From contig CAMIZL010000005.1 of the NCBI GenBank assembly GCA_946403295.1, forward strand, positions 17,080-81,079: 64,000 nucleotides of DNA, given 5' to 3'. Below the pieces are notes generated by a model that worked only from the letters and a program-made list of their open reading frames with translations, searched no databases and was not told the DNA's origin. Shown in pieces: positions 18,985-29,135 of this stretch (positions are counted from its first letter, which is position 1; every line of letters starts with the position of its first letter). This stretch comes from an uncultured Clostridia bacterium (GTDB taxonomy: Bacteria; Bacillota; Clostridia; Lachnospirales; Lachnospiraceae). A program made the position numbers and the translations under genes.

Positions 18985-19659
18985 ATGTTTTGCAGTAGAT
19001 GTGGTTCTCAGATCCCTGACGGAAGTAAATTCTGTTCTTCCTGCGGTGCTCCCTGTGCGGTACCGCAAATCAGTCCCGACGGAGGCTGTCAGAGCGGCTA
19101 TTCGGGTAATCAAGGCGGAGGCTGTCAGGACGGCTATCCGGGTAATCAAGGCGGAGGCTGTCAGAACGGCTATCCGGATAATCAAGGCGGAGGCTGTCAG
19201 AACGGCTATCCGGGTAATCAGCAGTGGGGATCGTATTATGGCGCGAGACCGCTTCGTACCGATCGCGATCTGGTGTCGTATATACTTCTTTCTATCATCA
19301 CCTGCGGTATTTATGGGTATTGGTTCATATATAAGCTCGCTCAGGACGTCAATGTCGCCTGTGAGGGCGACGGCGAAGAGACACCCGGTCTTGCTGTCTA
19401 CATTTTCCTGGGCCTTATCACCTGCGGGATGTATAATTTCTACTGGATGTATAAGATTGGCAATCGTCTCGCACAAACCGCTTATCGGAAATATGGCTTC
19501 CAAATGCAGGAAAACGGTACCACGATCCTGGTGTGGCTGATTTTCGGCTCGCTTCTTTGCGGTATAGGTTACTTTATCGGTAACTATATCCTCATAAAAA
19601 ACACGAATGCTATCTGTGATGCATATAATCAGGCTAATGGGTTTGGCTACATGAGATAA
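18985..19659 (+). CDS. Zinc-ribbon, DUF4234-type membrane protein with a 12-aa tandem repeat linker
   Basis: MFCSRCGSQIPDGSKFCSSCGAPC; (GGCQNGYPGNQG)x4; LVSYILLSIITCGIYGYWFIYKL. Confidence 0.82.
   Translation: MFCSRCGSQIPDGSKFCSSCGAPCAVPQISPDGGCQSGYSGNQGGGCQDGYPGNQGGGCQNGYPDNQGGGCQNGYPGNQQWGSYYGARPLRTDRDLVSYILLSIITCGIYGYWFIYKLAQDVNVACEGDGEETPGLAVYIFLGLITCGMYNFYWMYKIGNRLAQTAYRKYGFQMQENGTTILVWLIFGSLLCGIGYFIGNYILIKNTNAICDAYNQANGFGYMR
19081..19224 (+). repeat. Coding tandem repeat, 4 copies of 36 bp
   Basis: GGAGGCTGTCAG starts at 19081, 19117, 19153 and 19189. Confidence 0.93.
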
Positions 19660-19853
19660 TGAAATCAAAGCAGTACGTGAAAACAATTTGATCACAATAC
19701 AAAGAGCGTATCCGTTGGATCCGGGAGATTCATGGGATGCGCTTTTTTTCGTGACTTTTCCGCTGCGATGTGGTATGATTCTATGCAGTGCCCTGTTGGG
19801 CGATCATCAGAATCAATCAGAGAGTTTTTATCAGGAGGCTACAAGGAAAAGTT

Positions 19854-21065
19854 ATGAAGATACTTGTACTTAATGCGGGAAGTTCTTCCCTCAAATACCA
19901 GCTCATCGACATGGAGAGCGAGAAAGTGCTCGCCAAAGGAAATGCTGACAGGATCGGAATCGAAGGTTCGTTCTGCAAGCATAAGAAAGACGGCGGTGAG
20001 GAGATCGTAAAGAGCGTTATCCTCAAAGACCATAAGGATGCCATTGAAGTCATCATGTCACTCCTTGTTGACAGCGAGCAGGGCTGCATCAAGTCCATGG
20101 ACGAGATCGGTGCCGTTGGTCACAGAGTCGTTGCATCGGGCGAATACTTCAAGGAGCCCACACTCGTTACGGACGAATCTATCGAGAGACTTAAGAAGAC
20201 ATTCCCTCTCGGACCTCTTCATAATCCTGCAGCATATACAGGTGTTATGGCTTGCCGTGAGGTTATGCCCTCAACACCCATGGTTCTTGTTTTCGATACA
20301 AGCTTCCATCTTACTATGCCCGAAGTGGCATATCTCTACAACATCAAGTACGAGGATTACAAGCAGTACAGCGTAAGACGCTACGGTGCACACGGAACAA
20401 GCCACAAGTTCGTTTCGGGCAAGGCTGCCGAGTATCTCGGAAAAGATCCTAAAGACCTCAACATCATCACATGCCACCTCGGCAACGGTTCTTCGATCAG
20501 TGCCGTTAAGGGCGGCAAGTGTGTCGACACATCCATGGGCTTCACACCTCTCGCAGGTGTCTGCATGGGTACACGCGCGGGCGATATCGATGCTTCCGCA
20601 GTTCAGTTCCTTGCAAACCAGAAGGGCATGGACATCAACCAGATCCTCACATACCTCAACAAGGAGTCGGGACTTAAGGGACTTTCGGGCGGATTCTCCG
20701 ATTTCCGTGACCTCCGCGAGAACGTTGAAAAGGGCGGAGAGGCAGGCCGCAGAGCACAGCTCGCACTCGACAAGTTCGCTTATGACTGCAAGAAGTATGT
20801 CGGCGCATATATGGCAGTTCTCGGCAGAGTAGACTGCATCGTATTCACGGCCGGTATCAGTGAGTGGAACGGATTCATCATCAATCAGATCCTTGAGGGA
20901 CTCGACTCTTACGGCATAAGCGTTGACAAAGAAAAGAACACCGATTCCTGCAAGGTACCCGTTAAGGATATCACAGGCAAGGATTCCAAGGTAAAGATCC
21001 TTGTCATCCCCACAAACGAAGAGCTTGTCATCGCACGCGAGACAAAAGAAGTCGTTACAAGATAA
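19854..21065 (+). CDS. ackA: Acetate kinase
   Basis: MKILVLNAGSSSLKYQLIDME…FDTSFHLTMPEVAYLY…TCHLGNGSS…CMGTRAGDID. Confidence 0.97.
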   Translation: MKILVLNAGSSSLKYQLIDMESEKVLAKGNADRIGIEGSFCKHKKDGGEEIVKSVILKDHKDAIEVIMSLLVDSEQGCIKSMDEIGAVGHRVVASGEYFKEPTLVTDESIERLKKTFPLGPLHNPAAYTGVMACREVMPSTPMVLVFDTSFHLTMPEVAYLYNIKYEDYKQYSVRRYGAHGTSHKFVSGKAAEYLGKDPKDLNIITCHLGNGSSISAVKGGKCVDTSMGFTPLAGVCMGTRAGDIDASAVQFLANQKGMDINQILTYLNKESGLKGLSGGFSDFRDLRENVEKGGEAGRRAQLALDKFAYDCKKYVGAYMAVLGRVDCIVFTAGISEWNGFIINQILEGLDSYGISVDKEKNTDSCKVPVKDITGKDSKVKILVIPTNEELVIARETKEVVTR

Positions 21066-21106
21066 CGTGCGGGACAAAAGAAGTCGTTACAAGATAACGT
21101 GCGGGA
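21041..21106 (+). repeat. 32-bp tandem duplication across the ackA stop codon
   Basis: GACAAAAGAAGTCGTTACAAGATAACGTGCGG at 21041-21072 and again at 21073-21104. Confidence 0.97.
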
Positions 21107-21195
21107 AATGTCATCGCTTAGGGATGATGCAAATACCGTAATCTAATTAAATTGACACATAAACATTGAAAGACAAGAATGTAAAGGAGAAGAAC

Positions 21196-22191
21196 ATGAG
21201 CTTTATAGATGAGATCAAGGCACGTGCAAGAAAAAGCATTAAGACTATCGTACTTCCCGAGGGTGAGGATCGCAGAGTCCTTGAGGCAGCAGCTACCACC
21301 ATTAAAGAAGGTAACGCAAAAGTAGTGATCCTCGGCAAGGAAGATGACATTAAGGAACTCGGAAAGGGACTTGACCTTTCCGCAGCTACGATCATCGATC
21401 CCGCAAAATCGGATAAGCTTAACGCCTATATCGACAAGCTTGTAGAGCTTCGTCAGAAGAAGGGTATGACACCCGAGCTTGCACGCGAGGCACTTACAAC
21501 AGACAATACAACATTTGCGGTAATGATGGTTAAGATGGGCGACGCCGACGGCGTTGTTTCGGGTGCTTGCCATTCAACCGCCAATACACTTCGTCCCTGT
21601 CTTCAGATCCTTAAGACTGCGCCCGGCGTGAAGTCTGCTTCGGCATTCTTCCTTATGATCGTTCCGGACTGTGCTTACGGTGATGACGGAGTTTTCGTTT
21701 TCGCGGACTGCGGACTCAACCAGAATCCCGATCCCGAGCAGCTTGCTGAGATCGCAGGTCTTTCGGCAAAGAGCTTTACAATGCTCACAGGCAAGGAAGC
21801 ACGCGTTGCTATGCTTTCACACTCCTCTAAGGGCTCGGCTAAGCATGACGACGTTACAAAGGTTACGGACGCTACGGCGCTTGCAAAGGAAGCATATCCC
21901 GACATCCTCATCGACGGCGAGCTTCAGCTTGATGCAGCCATCGTTCCCGAGGTAGGAGCTTCAAAGGCTAAGGGATCACCCGTTGCCGGCAGGGCAAACG
22001 TACTCGTATTCCCCGATCTTGATGCCGGAAACATCGGCTACAAGCTTGTTCAGCGTCTTGCAAAGGCAGAAGCATACGGTCCCGTTATGCAGGGTATCGC
22101 AGCTCCCGTCAACGATCTTTCGAGAGGATGTTTCGCGGAGGATATCGTAGGCGTTATCGCTATCACTGCGGTACAATGCGCAAACGTATGA
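21196..22191 (+). CDS. pta: Phosphate acetyltransferase
   Basis: IVLPEGEDRRVLEAA…DGVVSGACHSTANTLRPCLQ…VFPDLDAGNIGYKLVQRLAKAEAYGPVMQGI. Confidence 0.95.
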   Translation: MSFIDEIKARARKSIKTIVLPEGEDRRVLEAAATTIKEGNAKVVILGKEDDIKELGKGLDLSAATIIDPAKSDKLNAYIDKLVELRQKKGMTPELAREALTTDNTTFAVMMVKMGDADGVVSGACHSTANTLRPCLQILKTAPGVKSASAFFLMIVPDCAYGDDGVFVFADCGLNQNPDPEQLAEIAGLSAKSFTMLTGKEARVAMLSHSSKGSAKHDDVTKVTDATALAKEAYPDILIDGELQLDAAIVPEVGASKAKGSPVAGRANVLVFPDLDAGNIGYKLVQRLAKAEAYGPVMQGIAAPVNDLSRGCFAEDIVGVIAITAVQCANV

Positions 22192-22232
22192 TGACCGGGA
22201 CATTTGCCGCGTAAATTTGTTTAACGGAATAT

Positions 22233-22269
22233 AGGGAGGGTGGATTATAATATTACCCTCCCTGTTTTT
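22233..22269 (+). terminator. Intrinsic terminator after pta
   Basis: AGGGAGGGT…ACCCTCCCT then GTTTTTG. Confidence 0.85.
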
Positions 22270-22302
22270 GCGATATAAACGAAGCAAAGGAAATTGATGA
22301 TC

Positions 22303-23373
22303 ATGAAACAAAAGACACTTAACAAGATGGCTTGTTTAGGGACCCTTCTTATCCTGACGGGTGCCGTTTCGGGCTGCTCAAAGGCAGAGGTGCCGTCACT
22401 TAAGATCAATTCCGAAGATGTTGCGAGCGAATACAACATGGTCGAAGTTGATTATAACGACGTTGTTCTTGAAGAACAGATCAGCTGTCTGTACTCCCAG
22501 ATCGACGAACAGCTCCTTTCGTTTTCGATCGAGAAGGGAGAACTTACGCACATCTACGTTTCCGACGGAGACAGCGTTAAAACGGGACAACTTCTCGCCA
22601 AGCTCAATGTCGATGACCTCGAGAAAAAACTTCGTGACAACGAGGACCTGATAGAGCAGAGCGAGCTTCTTATAAACGAGACGCAGAAACTCATCGATTA
22701 TTATGAAAGCCTTATAAACGGCTCGATCGGACTCAAAAGGCGTGAAGAGATAGAATTCAAGATCTCGGACGCCTCGCAGCAGCTTGACGAGCTGAGAAAC
22801 ACAAAAGAAACATGTGAGCGTGAAAATATCGGGTTTAAAGAGATCATCGAACAATCCATGCTGTATGCGGGAATGGACGGTACGGTAAGCAACATAAACA
22901 AGGCGCTCGTCGGTACGAGGCCCTCGAAAGGAGCGACCGTAATGAAGATAATCAACACGGATCATTGCTCTTTCGTTTCAAAGGACGAAGAAGCGTTTGA
23001 GCTTCTGGAGATCGGAGACTCCGTAAGGATCGACATCTCGGCGGACAAGTTCTATTCCGCGACTGTGATAGAGAAAGACAGAACGAACGGGAGGGTCATC
23101 ATGGATCTTGATGAGCCGGATTATTCGCTCAAGATGAGTACGAGAGGGACCATAAACGTTGAGCTTGAGAGAGCCGATCATGTTCTGTCGCTTCCCCGCG
23201 ATGCGGTTCATACAACGGAAGACATGGCATATGTTTATATGCTCTCGGAAAGCGGTGTAAGAGAACTCAAGGAGATAGAAGTCGGGATCATGGGCGCGAA
23301 GCTCGTTGAGATCAAAAGCGGATTACTTCCGTACGAACAGGTTATTTTGAGGAAGGGAATGAGAACCACATGA
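22303..23373 (+). CDS. HlyD/MacA-like membrane fusion lipoprotein (adaptor 1)
   Basis: Lipobox LTGAVSGCS; coiled-coil hairpin and C-terminal LSLPRDAVHTTEDMAYVYML…EVGIMGAKLVEIKSGLLPYEQVI. Confidence 0.8.
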   Translation: MKQKTLNKMACLGTLLILTGAVSGCSKAEVPSLKINSEDVASEYNMVEVDYNDVVLEEQISCLYSQIDEQLLSFSIEKGELTHIYVSDGDSVKTGQLLAKLNVDDLEKKLRDNEDLIEQSELLINETQKLIDYYESLINGSIGLKRREEIEFKISDASQQLDELRNTKETCERENIGFKEIIEQSMLYAGMDGTVSNINKALVGTRPSKGATVMKIINTDHCSFVSKDEEAFELLEIGDSVRIDISADKFYSATVIEKDRTNGRVIMDLDEPDYSLKMSTRGTINVELERADHVLSLPRDAVHTTEDMAYVYMLSESGVRELKEIEVGIMGAKLVEIKSGLLPYEQVILRKGMRTT

Positions 23374-24461
23374 GACATAACAGTATTTGGCCCGGTGCGG
23401 CAAAGGTCGTCAAGCGCGTTGTTTCGACCGTTCTTTTATGTACACTTTCCGTTTCGCTCCTTTCTTCGTGCAGCAGTGAAAGCGGGAATGATAAAAAGGA
23501 ACTCCTTGTTCCGGCAGTTTTTGCGACCGAGGTCGGGATCTGCGAACGCGGTGATCTTGAAAAACTTCTTGTAAAAGACGGACATGTCGAAGGCGAATAT
23601 GAGATCCTTTCTTTCGATGCCGACGGCTATATCTACGAGATCTTTTCGAAGCCCGGGGACAGGGTCGGCAAAGGAGACGCGATAGCATCCATGACAAGTG
23701 CCGATTTTGAAGAGATCATGACTCTCGAGGAAGAGATCGAAGAGATCAAGAAATCAAACGAAGAACGCAAAAAATCCCTTGAAGCCGAAGTAAAGCTCAA
23801 GGAAAAGAACGGTGAGAGCGCGGTCGAAGAGCGTTTTACATACGAGAAGGAATCGGCTCTTATGGATCTGATCCTCGCCCAAAAACAGGAACGCTATGAA
23901 AAGCTCAAGAACGAAGACATCGGATACAACTATATTTCGGCACCCGGTAACGGTTATGTTGTCGCGGTAAGTTCCACTTCGGGCGGATCGTATATAACTG
24001 CCGGTACACCCGTGGCCGCAGTGTCGGGAGACGATACAAAACGATTTATATCCTGTGACTTTATTTCCGAGAAGGAATCAAAGGCTTACAACTCATTTTA
24101 TGCGATCATCAACGGCGTTAATTATCCCTTAAAATATGTTCCCGTCGAGAAAGAGCATATGGCAACCCTTTCGGCGGCCGATCTGAGGCCCAAGAGCCAC
24201 TTCGATTTTGTCGAGGATCCCGGAGACGAGGTCAGGCTCGGCGATTATGCCGCAGTTATCATAGTCGTTGACAGGAAAGAAAACGTACTGAGCGTCCCGG
24301 TCAATTCGGTATATACGGATAAGGACGGTCGTTTCGTTTATATCATGGACGAAGAAGGTAAGAAGGAAAGACGCGAGGTCGTAACGGGTCTTTCGGGTGG
24401 AGCACGTATTGAGATCATTGAAGGCGTGCGGGAAGGAGAGAGTGTTTATGTTGAAAATTAA
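23370..24461 (+). CDS. HlyD/MacA-like membrane fusion lipoprotein (adaptor 2)
   Basis: Lipobox LLSSCSS; lipoyl-like YIYEIFSKPGDRVGKGDAIASM; LSVPVNSVYTDKDGRFVYIMD…VVTGLSGGARIEIIEGVREGESVYV. Confidence 0.83.
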   Translation: MRHNSIWPGAAKVVKRVVSTVLLCTLSVSLLSSCSSESGNDKKELLVPAVFATEVGICERGDLEKLLVKDGHVEGEYEILSFDADGYIYEIFSKPGDRVGKGDAIASMTSADFEEIMTLEEEIEEIKKSNEERKKSLEAEVKLKEKNGESAVEERFTYEKESALMDLILAQKQERYEKLKNEDIGYNYISAPGNGYVVAVSSTSGGSYITAGTPVAAVSGDDTKRFISCDFISEKESKAYNSFYAIINGVNYPLKYVPVEKEHMATLSAADLRPKSHFDFVEDPGDEVRLGDYAAVIIVVDRKENVLSVPVNSVYTDKDGRFVYIMDEEGKKERREVVTGLSGGARIEIIEGVREGESVYVEN

Positions 24462-25578
24462 AAAACGACTCCTTGCGCTTATCATGGCAACCGGCATAGT
24501 TATCACGTCGGTCGTTCCGGGAACGAAAGAAGTCCGCGCTATCGAAGCGGGACAATATGACGATCTCTATATCGAAGCACTCTCGCAGGAAGCAAAAAAG
24601 GCCGTTTATAAGACCGATACCGTAAGAAAAGGCACATTCAGCATTTACTACACCCAGGTGCCCCATGTCGACTATGACAATTATTACTATCTTTGGAACA
24701 ATCTTCCGATCGGACAGGTGACATTTAAGAATTACGAAACAATGGTAGGCGATTGGATTGAGGTCGGAGATACCGTCTGCAACATAGAGATCAAGGTCGA
24801 CGAGGAAAGGATAGCAGAGCTCGAAAGCCGGATCGCAAAGGAAGAGGATATGCTCACCACGTACGCATATACGTGTGAGGAGCTGCTTGCCGAATATGAC
24901 AGATTATATCAGAGCGGCAAGGGAGACGCGGAACTTGCGAAGCTTCTCTATGACAGGCTTAAGCATTCCTATGACGAGGAAGTAAAACGGCGCCGCGAAT
25001 CGATAGATGCGCTTCAGGCAGAATACGACGGCTGGATAATGGCACAGCTTCAAACGACCATTACGGCCACGGCGCGCGGATATGTTGAGTATCTCGAACA
25101 GTTTCACAGAGGAATGATCATAGATAACTACGGCTTTATCGGAGTGATCTTCAGAATGGAAGATTCCAAGTTCGGACTCGAAGGAGGCAGCGAATACCTT
25201 CGTTTCGGACTTCCGGCGGTACTTATACAAAAAGACGGCGATAATACCGTAAAAGTCGAGGGAATGGTCTGCACATGCCTCGACACATCGCTGCCCGCAT
25301 CACTTGTCGGAAGCAAGAGCATGATCGATTTCGACAAGGAAATGTACAAGCAGCTTAATCCCCGTAAGGGAGCGACGCTTAAAGTAGAGCGTGTGCATAT
25401 GGAAAACGCGCTTATGGTTAAGAAAAAAGCGGTTTACGAAGACTCGCACGGCAGCTACGTTCTGATGGACATTGACGGACGCAAGACCAGAAAATATGTT
25501 GTTGTGGGCGGCAGTAACGATGACGATACATGGATCATCAGCGGCGTGAACGAGGGAGATGCCGTGATCCTTAAGTAA
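24448..25578 (+). CDS. HlyD/MacA-like membrane fusion protein (adaptor 3, signal peptide)
   Basis: Signal peptide; coiled coil; C-terminal GSYVLMDIDGRKTRKYVVVGGSNDDDTWIISGVNEGDAVIL; overlaps the preceding CDS. Confidence 0.75.
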   Translation: MLKIKKRLLALIMATGIVITSVVPGTKEVRAIEAGQYDDLYIEALSQEAKKAVYKTDTVRKGTFSIYYTQVPHVDYDNYYYLWNNLPIGQVTFKNYETMVGDWIEVGDTVCNIEIKVDEERIAELESRIAKEEDMLTTYAYTCEELLAEYDRLYQSGKGDAELAKLLYDRLKHSYDEEVKRRRESIDALQAEYDGWIMAQLQTTITATARGYVEYLEQFHRGMIIDNYGFIGVIFRMEDSKFGLEGGSEYLRFGLPAVLIQKDGDNTVKVEGMVCTCLDTSLPASLVGSKSMIDFDKEMYKQLNPRKGATLKVERVHMENALMVKKKAVYEDSHGSYVLMDIDGRKTRKYVVVGGSNDDDTWIISGVNEGDAVILK

Positions 25579-25619
25579 TCCCATAAAAACCATTCGGAAG
25601 CGAAAGGCAGGAAACTATA

Positions 25620-28421
25620 ATGCTTCACCTTGTTATACAAAGGATACTACATAAAAAGTGGATGATCGCTTGTCTGATCATAGGCAATATTCTGCTGACC
25701 GCATTTGCGGCAGCGCATCCGCTTTACAGCAGTTCTTCATCGCAAAGCATGCTGACGGAAGAATTTGATTCGGCTATGCGTGAGACCAACAAATATCCGA
25801 TGATGGTGCATACAGTCGGAAGGGTCAGAAAAACTGCCGGCAAGAGCGTTACGTCGAAGGTCAGAAAGATAGCAAACAACATGGGAGAGACTCTTCAGGG
25901 ACTACCCATCGTCGAAAAGATCGTTTATCGAAACATGATCGCGTCGACGGCCCAGTCGATGACCATTCATGACGGAATGTTCTCACAGATGACGCTTGCT
26001 CTTTCTTCGCTCAGCGATATGGAAGATCATATAAAGATCCTTTCCGGAAAAATTTATTCCGACAAGTTGACGGACGACGGTTTTATCGAAGTTATCATCA
26101 ATCAGACCGTTATGGTCGAGAACGATCTTCTGGTCGGCGAGGAGCTTCGGATCGATTCCGTAAAGGGCGCTGACAACAAACCCGTCAAACTCAGGATCTC
26201 GGGCGTTTTCACCAATTCGGAAGACGGTGACCTTTACTGGTACAATCCGCCCACATTCTACTCGAAGGATCTTTTCATGTCCCCGTCCCTTTTTGAGGAA
26301 TGCTTCATGTTTGAAGGGGCAAAGAAAAACCAGTTTGACGAGGATACATATATCCTTCCGGATTATAAGGCGATCACCCCGGAGATGGTCGATCCGATCA
26401 TTTCGGCCACGAGCAGCATGGTCAGGGATATGAACGATATCTACGGCATGATCGAGACTTCGGATTATATCTCGTTGCTTGATAAGTTCACGGTCAAAAA
26501 GAAGCAGATCGATGTAATGCTTACCATCCTCGAAGTGCCCGTTGCACTCATGCTTCTCGCATTCATCTTTATGATATCAAGGCAGATGCTCTCACTTGAG
26601 GAGGGCGAGGTTGCCATGCTCAAGAGCCGTGGTGCGAGCGGATTCCAGATATTCAGATTGTATCTCGTGCAATCCCTTGTCGTCTCGGGCGTGGGGATGA
26701 TCATCGGAATTCCCATCGGAGCCGGCATAACAAAACTGCTCGGACGCGCCGATGCGTTCCTTTCGTTCTCGGGCGGAAGAGACATGGCTCTTATCTTCAA
26801 CTCGGACGCGCTCTTGTATGCCCTTGTTGCGGCCATGCTTTCGGTACTTATGACATTACTCCCCGTTCTCAAGAAGGACAAGACGAGCATCGTAGCCGTA
26901 AAGAGGCGCAGAAGCCGCCAGGAGAAGCCTTTGTGGATGAAATTATATCTTGATATAATTATTACCGGCGTGTCGATCTACGGCTATTATACGTTCCTAA
27001 ACGGTCAGGAAGAACTGCTCCTGAGGGTGCTTTCGGGTAAAACACCCGATCCGCTCCTTTTCCTGAGCGCGGCACTCTTCATCCTCGGAAGTGCGCTCCT
27101 GTGCGTAAGGATCCACAGGTTGATATTAAAAGTGATCTACAATGTCGGAAAGAAGAAGTGGAAACCTGCGGCATATACGTCGCTTTTGCAGCTCATCAGA
27201 TCGGGAAACAAGCAGGTGTTTGTCATGGTATTCCTGATACTCACCGTTTCCTTCGGTCTCTTTTATACAACGATCGCCAGAACGATCGTCGCCAATTCGG
27301 AAAGAAATGTCGATTACAAAGAAGGTGCCGACATCAGGGTCAAGGAATACTGGATGAATAATTCCCGTCTCGGCCCCGGCCATTATTATGAGCCTGATTT
27401 TGCGAAATACGGACAGCTCAAATCGGCCACGGGCGTAGCAAAAGTCTTCCTCAACGACTCCTCGACGTTCCTCATTGACGGTACGAGAAGGATCGATACT
27501 TCGATAATGGGTATCAATACGCAGGAATTCGGCAAGGCGGCTCCCATCGAGGACGGACTTTTACCTCATGACTATTACGATTATCTCAACGTCCTCAGTC
27601 GCAATCCCGACGCGATGCTCGTTTGCTCGAGGCTCAGGGATAAATACCAGGTCAAGATCGGTGATACGATTTCCGTCAATATCAATTCACCGACCGGATA
27701 TCATATGGCGAACCTTACGGTATACGGATTCTTCGACTACTGGCCCACATATTCGCCCACGTCGATAAGCGTAGGTGCCGATGACAGCACGAGCGTTGTC
27801 GAGAAGAACCTGCTCGTATTAAATCTTTCCAAGGTTCAGAGCACCGTAGGCGTTCTTCCTTACGAAGTTTGGATCGATCTTGAAGGTGAGACGGACAGCT
27901 TCTATGAATTTGCCGATGAGCTCGGATTCAAGATCACAAAATTGACCGATAAGGTTGAAAAGATAGAGAAACTCCATGACGATCCCCTATTCGCGGGAAC
28001 GAGCGGAATACTTACCATGAGTTTCATCGCGATCCTTGTGATCTGCTCGATCGGATATCTCATGTACTGGAGCCTTTCGATCAGGGCAAGACAGCTTCAG
28101 TTCGGTATATTCAGGGCAATGGGTGTCTCCTTTAAACAGATCTCGGGAATGCTCATAATCGAGCAGGCGCTGACGGGACTTTATTGCATAGTTGCCGGTC
28201 TTGTGAGCGGATATCTCGCATCGAAGCTTTTCGTGCCGATGATCCAGATCGCATATCAGGGCGCCGACAGCATCCTCGAGATGAAGCTCATAACCAGGTC
28301 TGCCGATGTTGTTGAACTTGTCGCGGTGATATTCGCCGTGTTCCTCATCTGCATCGGAGCACTTATGAAACAGATATCGTCGATGAAGATCTCGCAGGCA
28401 CTTAAGCTCGGTGAGGATTGA
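25620..28421 (+). CDS. FtsX/MacB-type ABC transporter permease (933 aa, two FtsX modules)
   Basis: ISRQMLSLEEGEVAMLKSRGASGFQIFRLYLVQS and IRARQLQFGIFRAMGVSFKQISGMLIIEQALTG FtsX-like motifs. Confidence 0.88.
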   Translation: MLHLVIQRILHKKWMIACLIIGNILLTAFAAAHPLYSSSSSQSMLTEEFDSAMRETNKYPMMVHTVGRVRKTAGKSVTSKVRKIANNMGETLQGLPIVEKIVYRNMIASTAQSMTIHDGMFSQMTLALSSLSDMEDHIKILSGKIYSDKLTDDGFIEVIINQTVMVENDLLVGEELRIDSVKGADNKPVKLRISGVFTNSEDGDLYWYNPPTFYSKDLFMSPSLFEECFMFEGAKKNQFDEDTYILPDYKAITPEMVDPIISATSSMVRDMNDIYGMIETSDYISLLDKFTVKKKQIDVMLTILEVPVALMLLAFIFMISRQMLSLEEGEVAMLKSRGASGFQIFRLYLVQSLVVSGVGMIIGIPIGAGITKLLGRADAFLSFSGGRDMALIFNSDALLYALVAAMLSVLMTLLPVLKKDKTSIVAVKRRRSRQEKPLWMKLYLDIIITGVSIYGYYTFLNGQEELLLRVLSGKTPDPLLFLSAALFILGSALLCVRIHRLILKVIYNVGKKKWKPAAYTSLLQLIRSGNKQVFVMVFLILTVSFGLFYTTIARTIVANSERNVDYKEGADIRVKEYWMNNSRLGPGHYYEPDFAKYGQLKSATGVAKVFLNDSSTFLIDGTRRIDTSIMGINTQEFGKAAPIEDGLLPHDYYDYLNVLSRNPDAMLVCSRLRDKYQVKIGDTISVNINSPTGYHMANLTVYGFFDYWPTYSPTSISVGADDSTSVVEKNLLVLNLSKVQSTVGVLPYEVWIDLEGETDSFYEFADELGFKITKLTDKVEKIEKLHDDPLFAGTSGILTMSFIAILVICSIGYLMYWSLSIRARQLQFGIFRAMGVSFKQISGMLIIEQALTGLYCIVAGLVSGYLASKLFVPMIQIAYQGADSILEMKLITRSADVVELVAVIFAVFLICIGALMKQISSMKISQALKLGED

Positions 28422-28448
28422 TATTAACGGAACAGGAAAGGAAGAGAC

Positions 28449-29135
28449 ATGGATATACTTAAGGCGGAGCATATAAAGAAAGGCTTTAAGCTCCCTTCCG
28501 GAGAAAGGATAGAAGTCTTAAAGGACATAAGTCTTTCCGTCAGGGAAGAAGCGCTTATGATCCTGAAAGGGCCTTCGGGATCGGGTAAGACAACGCTTAT
28601 GAACATCATGGGCGGGCTTGACGGACCCGACGAAGGAAAGATGTATTTTAACGGCAAAGACATATACGGGGCCGGTGCGGCGGATATAGACGTCCTCAGA
28701 AGAAACGATTTCGGATTCATCTTTCAGTCCGTATCGCTCATCCCCATCATGACGGTCTATGAGAATGTCGAATTCTCACTCAGACTTTCGGGATATCAGG
28801 GCGACAAGGCCGAAAGGGTAATGAAATGCCTTTCGCTTGTCGGACTTGACGCGAGAAGCGATCATATGCCGCAGGAGCTTTCGGGCGGCGAGCAGCAGCG
28901 TGTTGCCATAGCCAGAGCGATCGCTCATTCGCCGAGGGTGATCTTTGCGGATGAGCCCACCGCGGAGCTTGACAGCCAAACGGCGATCCATGTGGTGAGC
29001 CTTTTCAAGGAACTTGTTGAAAAAGAACATGTAACGATCGTAATGACTACTCACGACGTGGGACTCATGTCGGCGGGTGACATAGTTTATTCGATAGAGA
29101 ACGGAGAGATCAGCGGATGCGAGACGCAGAACTAA
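28449..29135 (+). CDS. ABC transporter ATP-binding protein (LolD/MacB type)
   Basis: GPSGSGKTTLMNIMGGLDGP…LSGGEQQRVAIARAIAHSPRVIFADEPTAELDS. Confidence 0.94.
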   Translation: MDILKAEHIKKGFKLPSGERIEVLKDISLSVREEALMILKGPSGSGKTTLMNIMGGLDGPDEGKMYFNGKDIYGAGAADIDVLRRNDFGFIFQSVSLIPIMTVYENVEFSLRLSGYQGDKAERVMKCLSLVGLDARSDHMPQELSGGEQQRVAIARAIAHSPRVIFADEPTAELDSQTAIHVVSLFKELVEKEHVTIVMTTHDVGLMSAGDIVYSIENGEISGCETQN

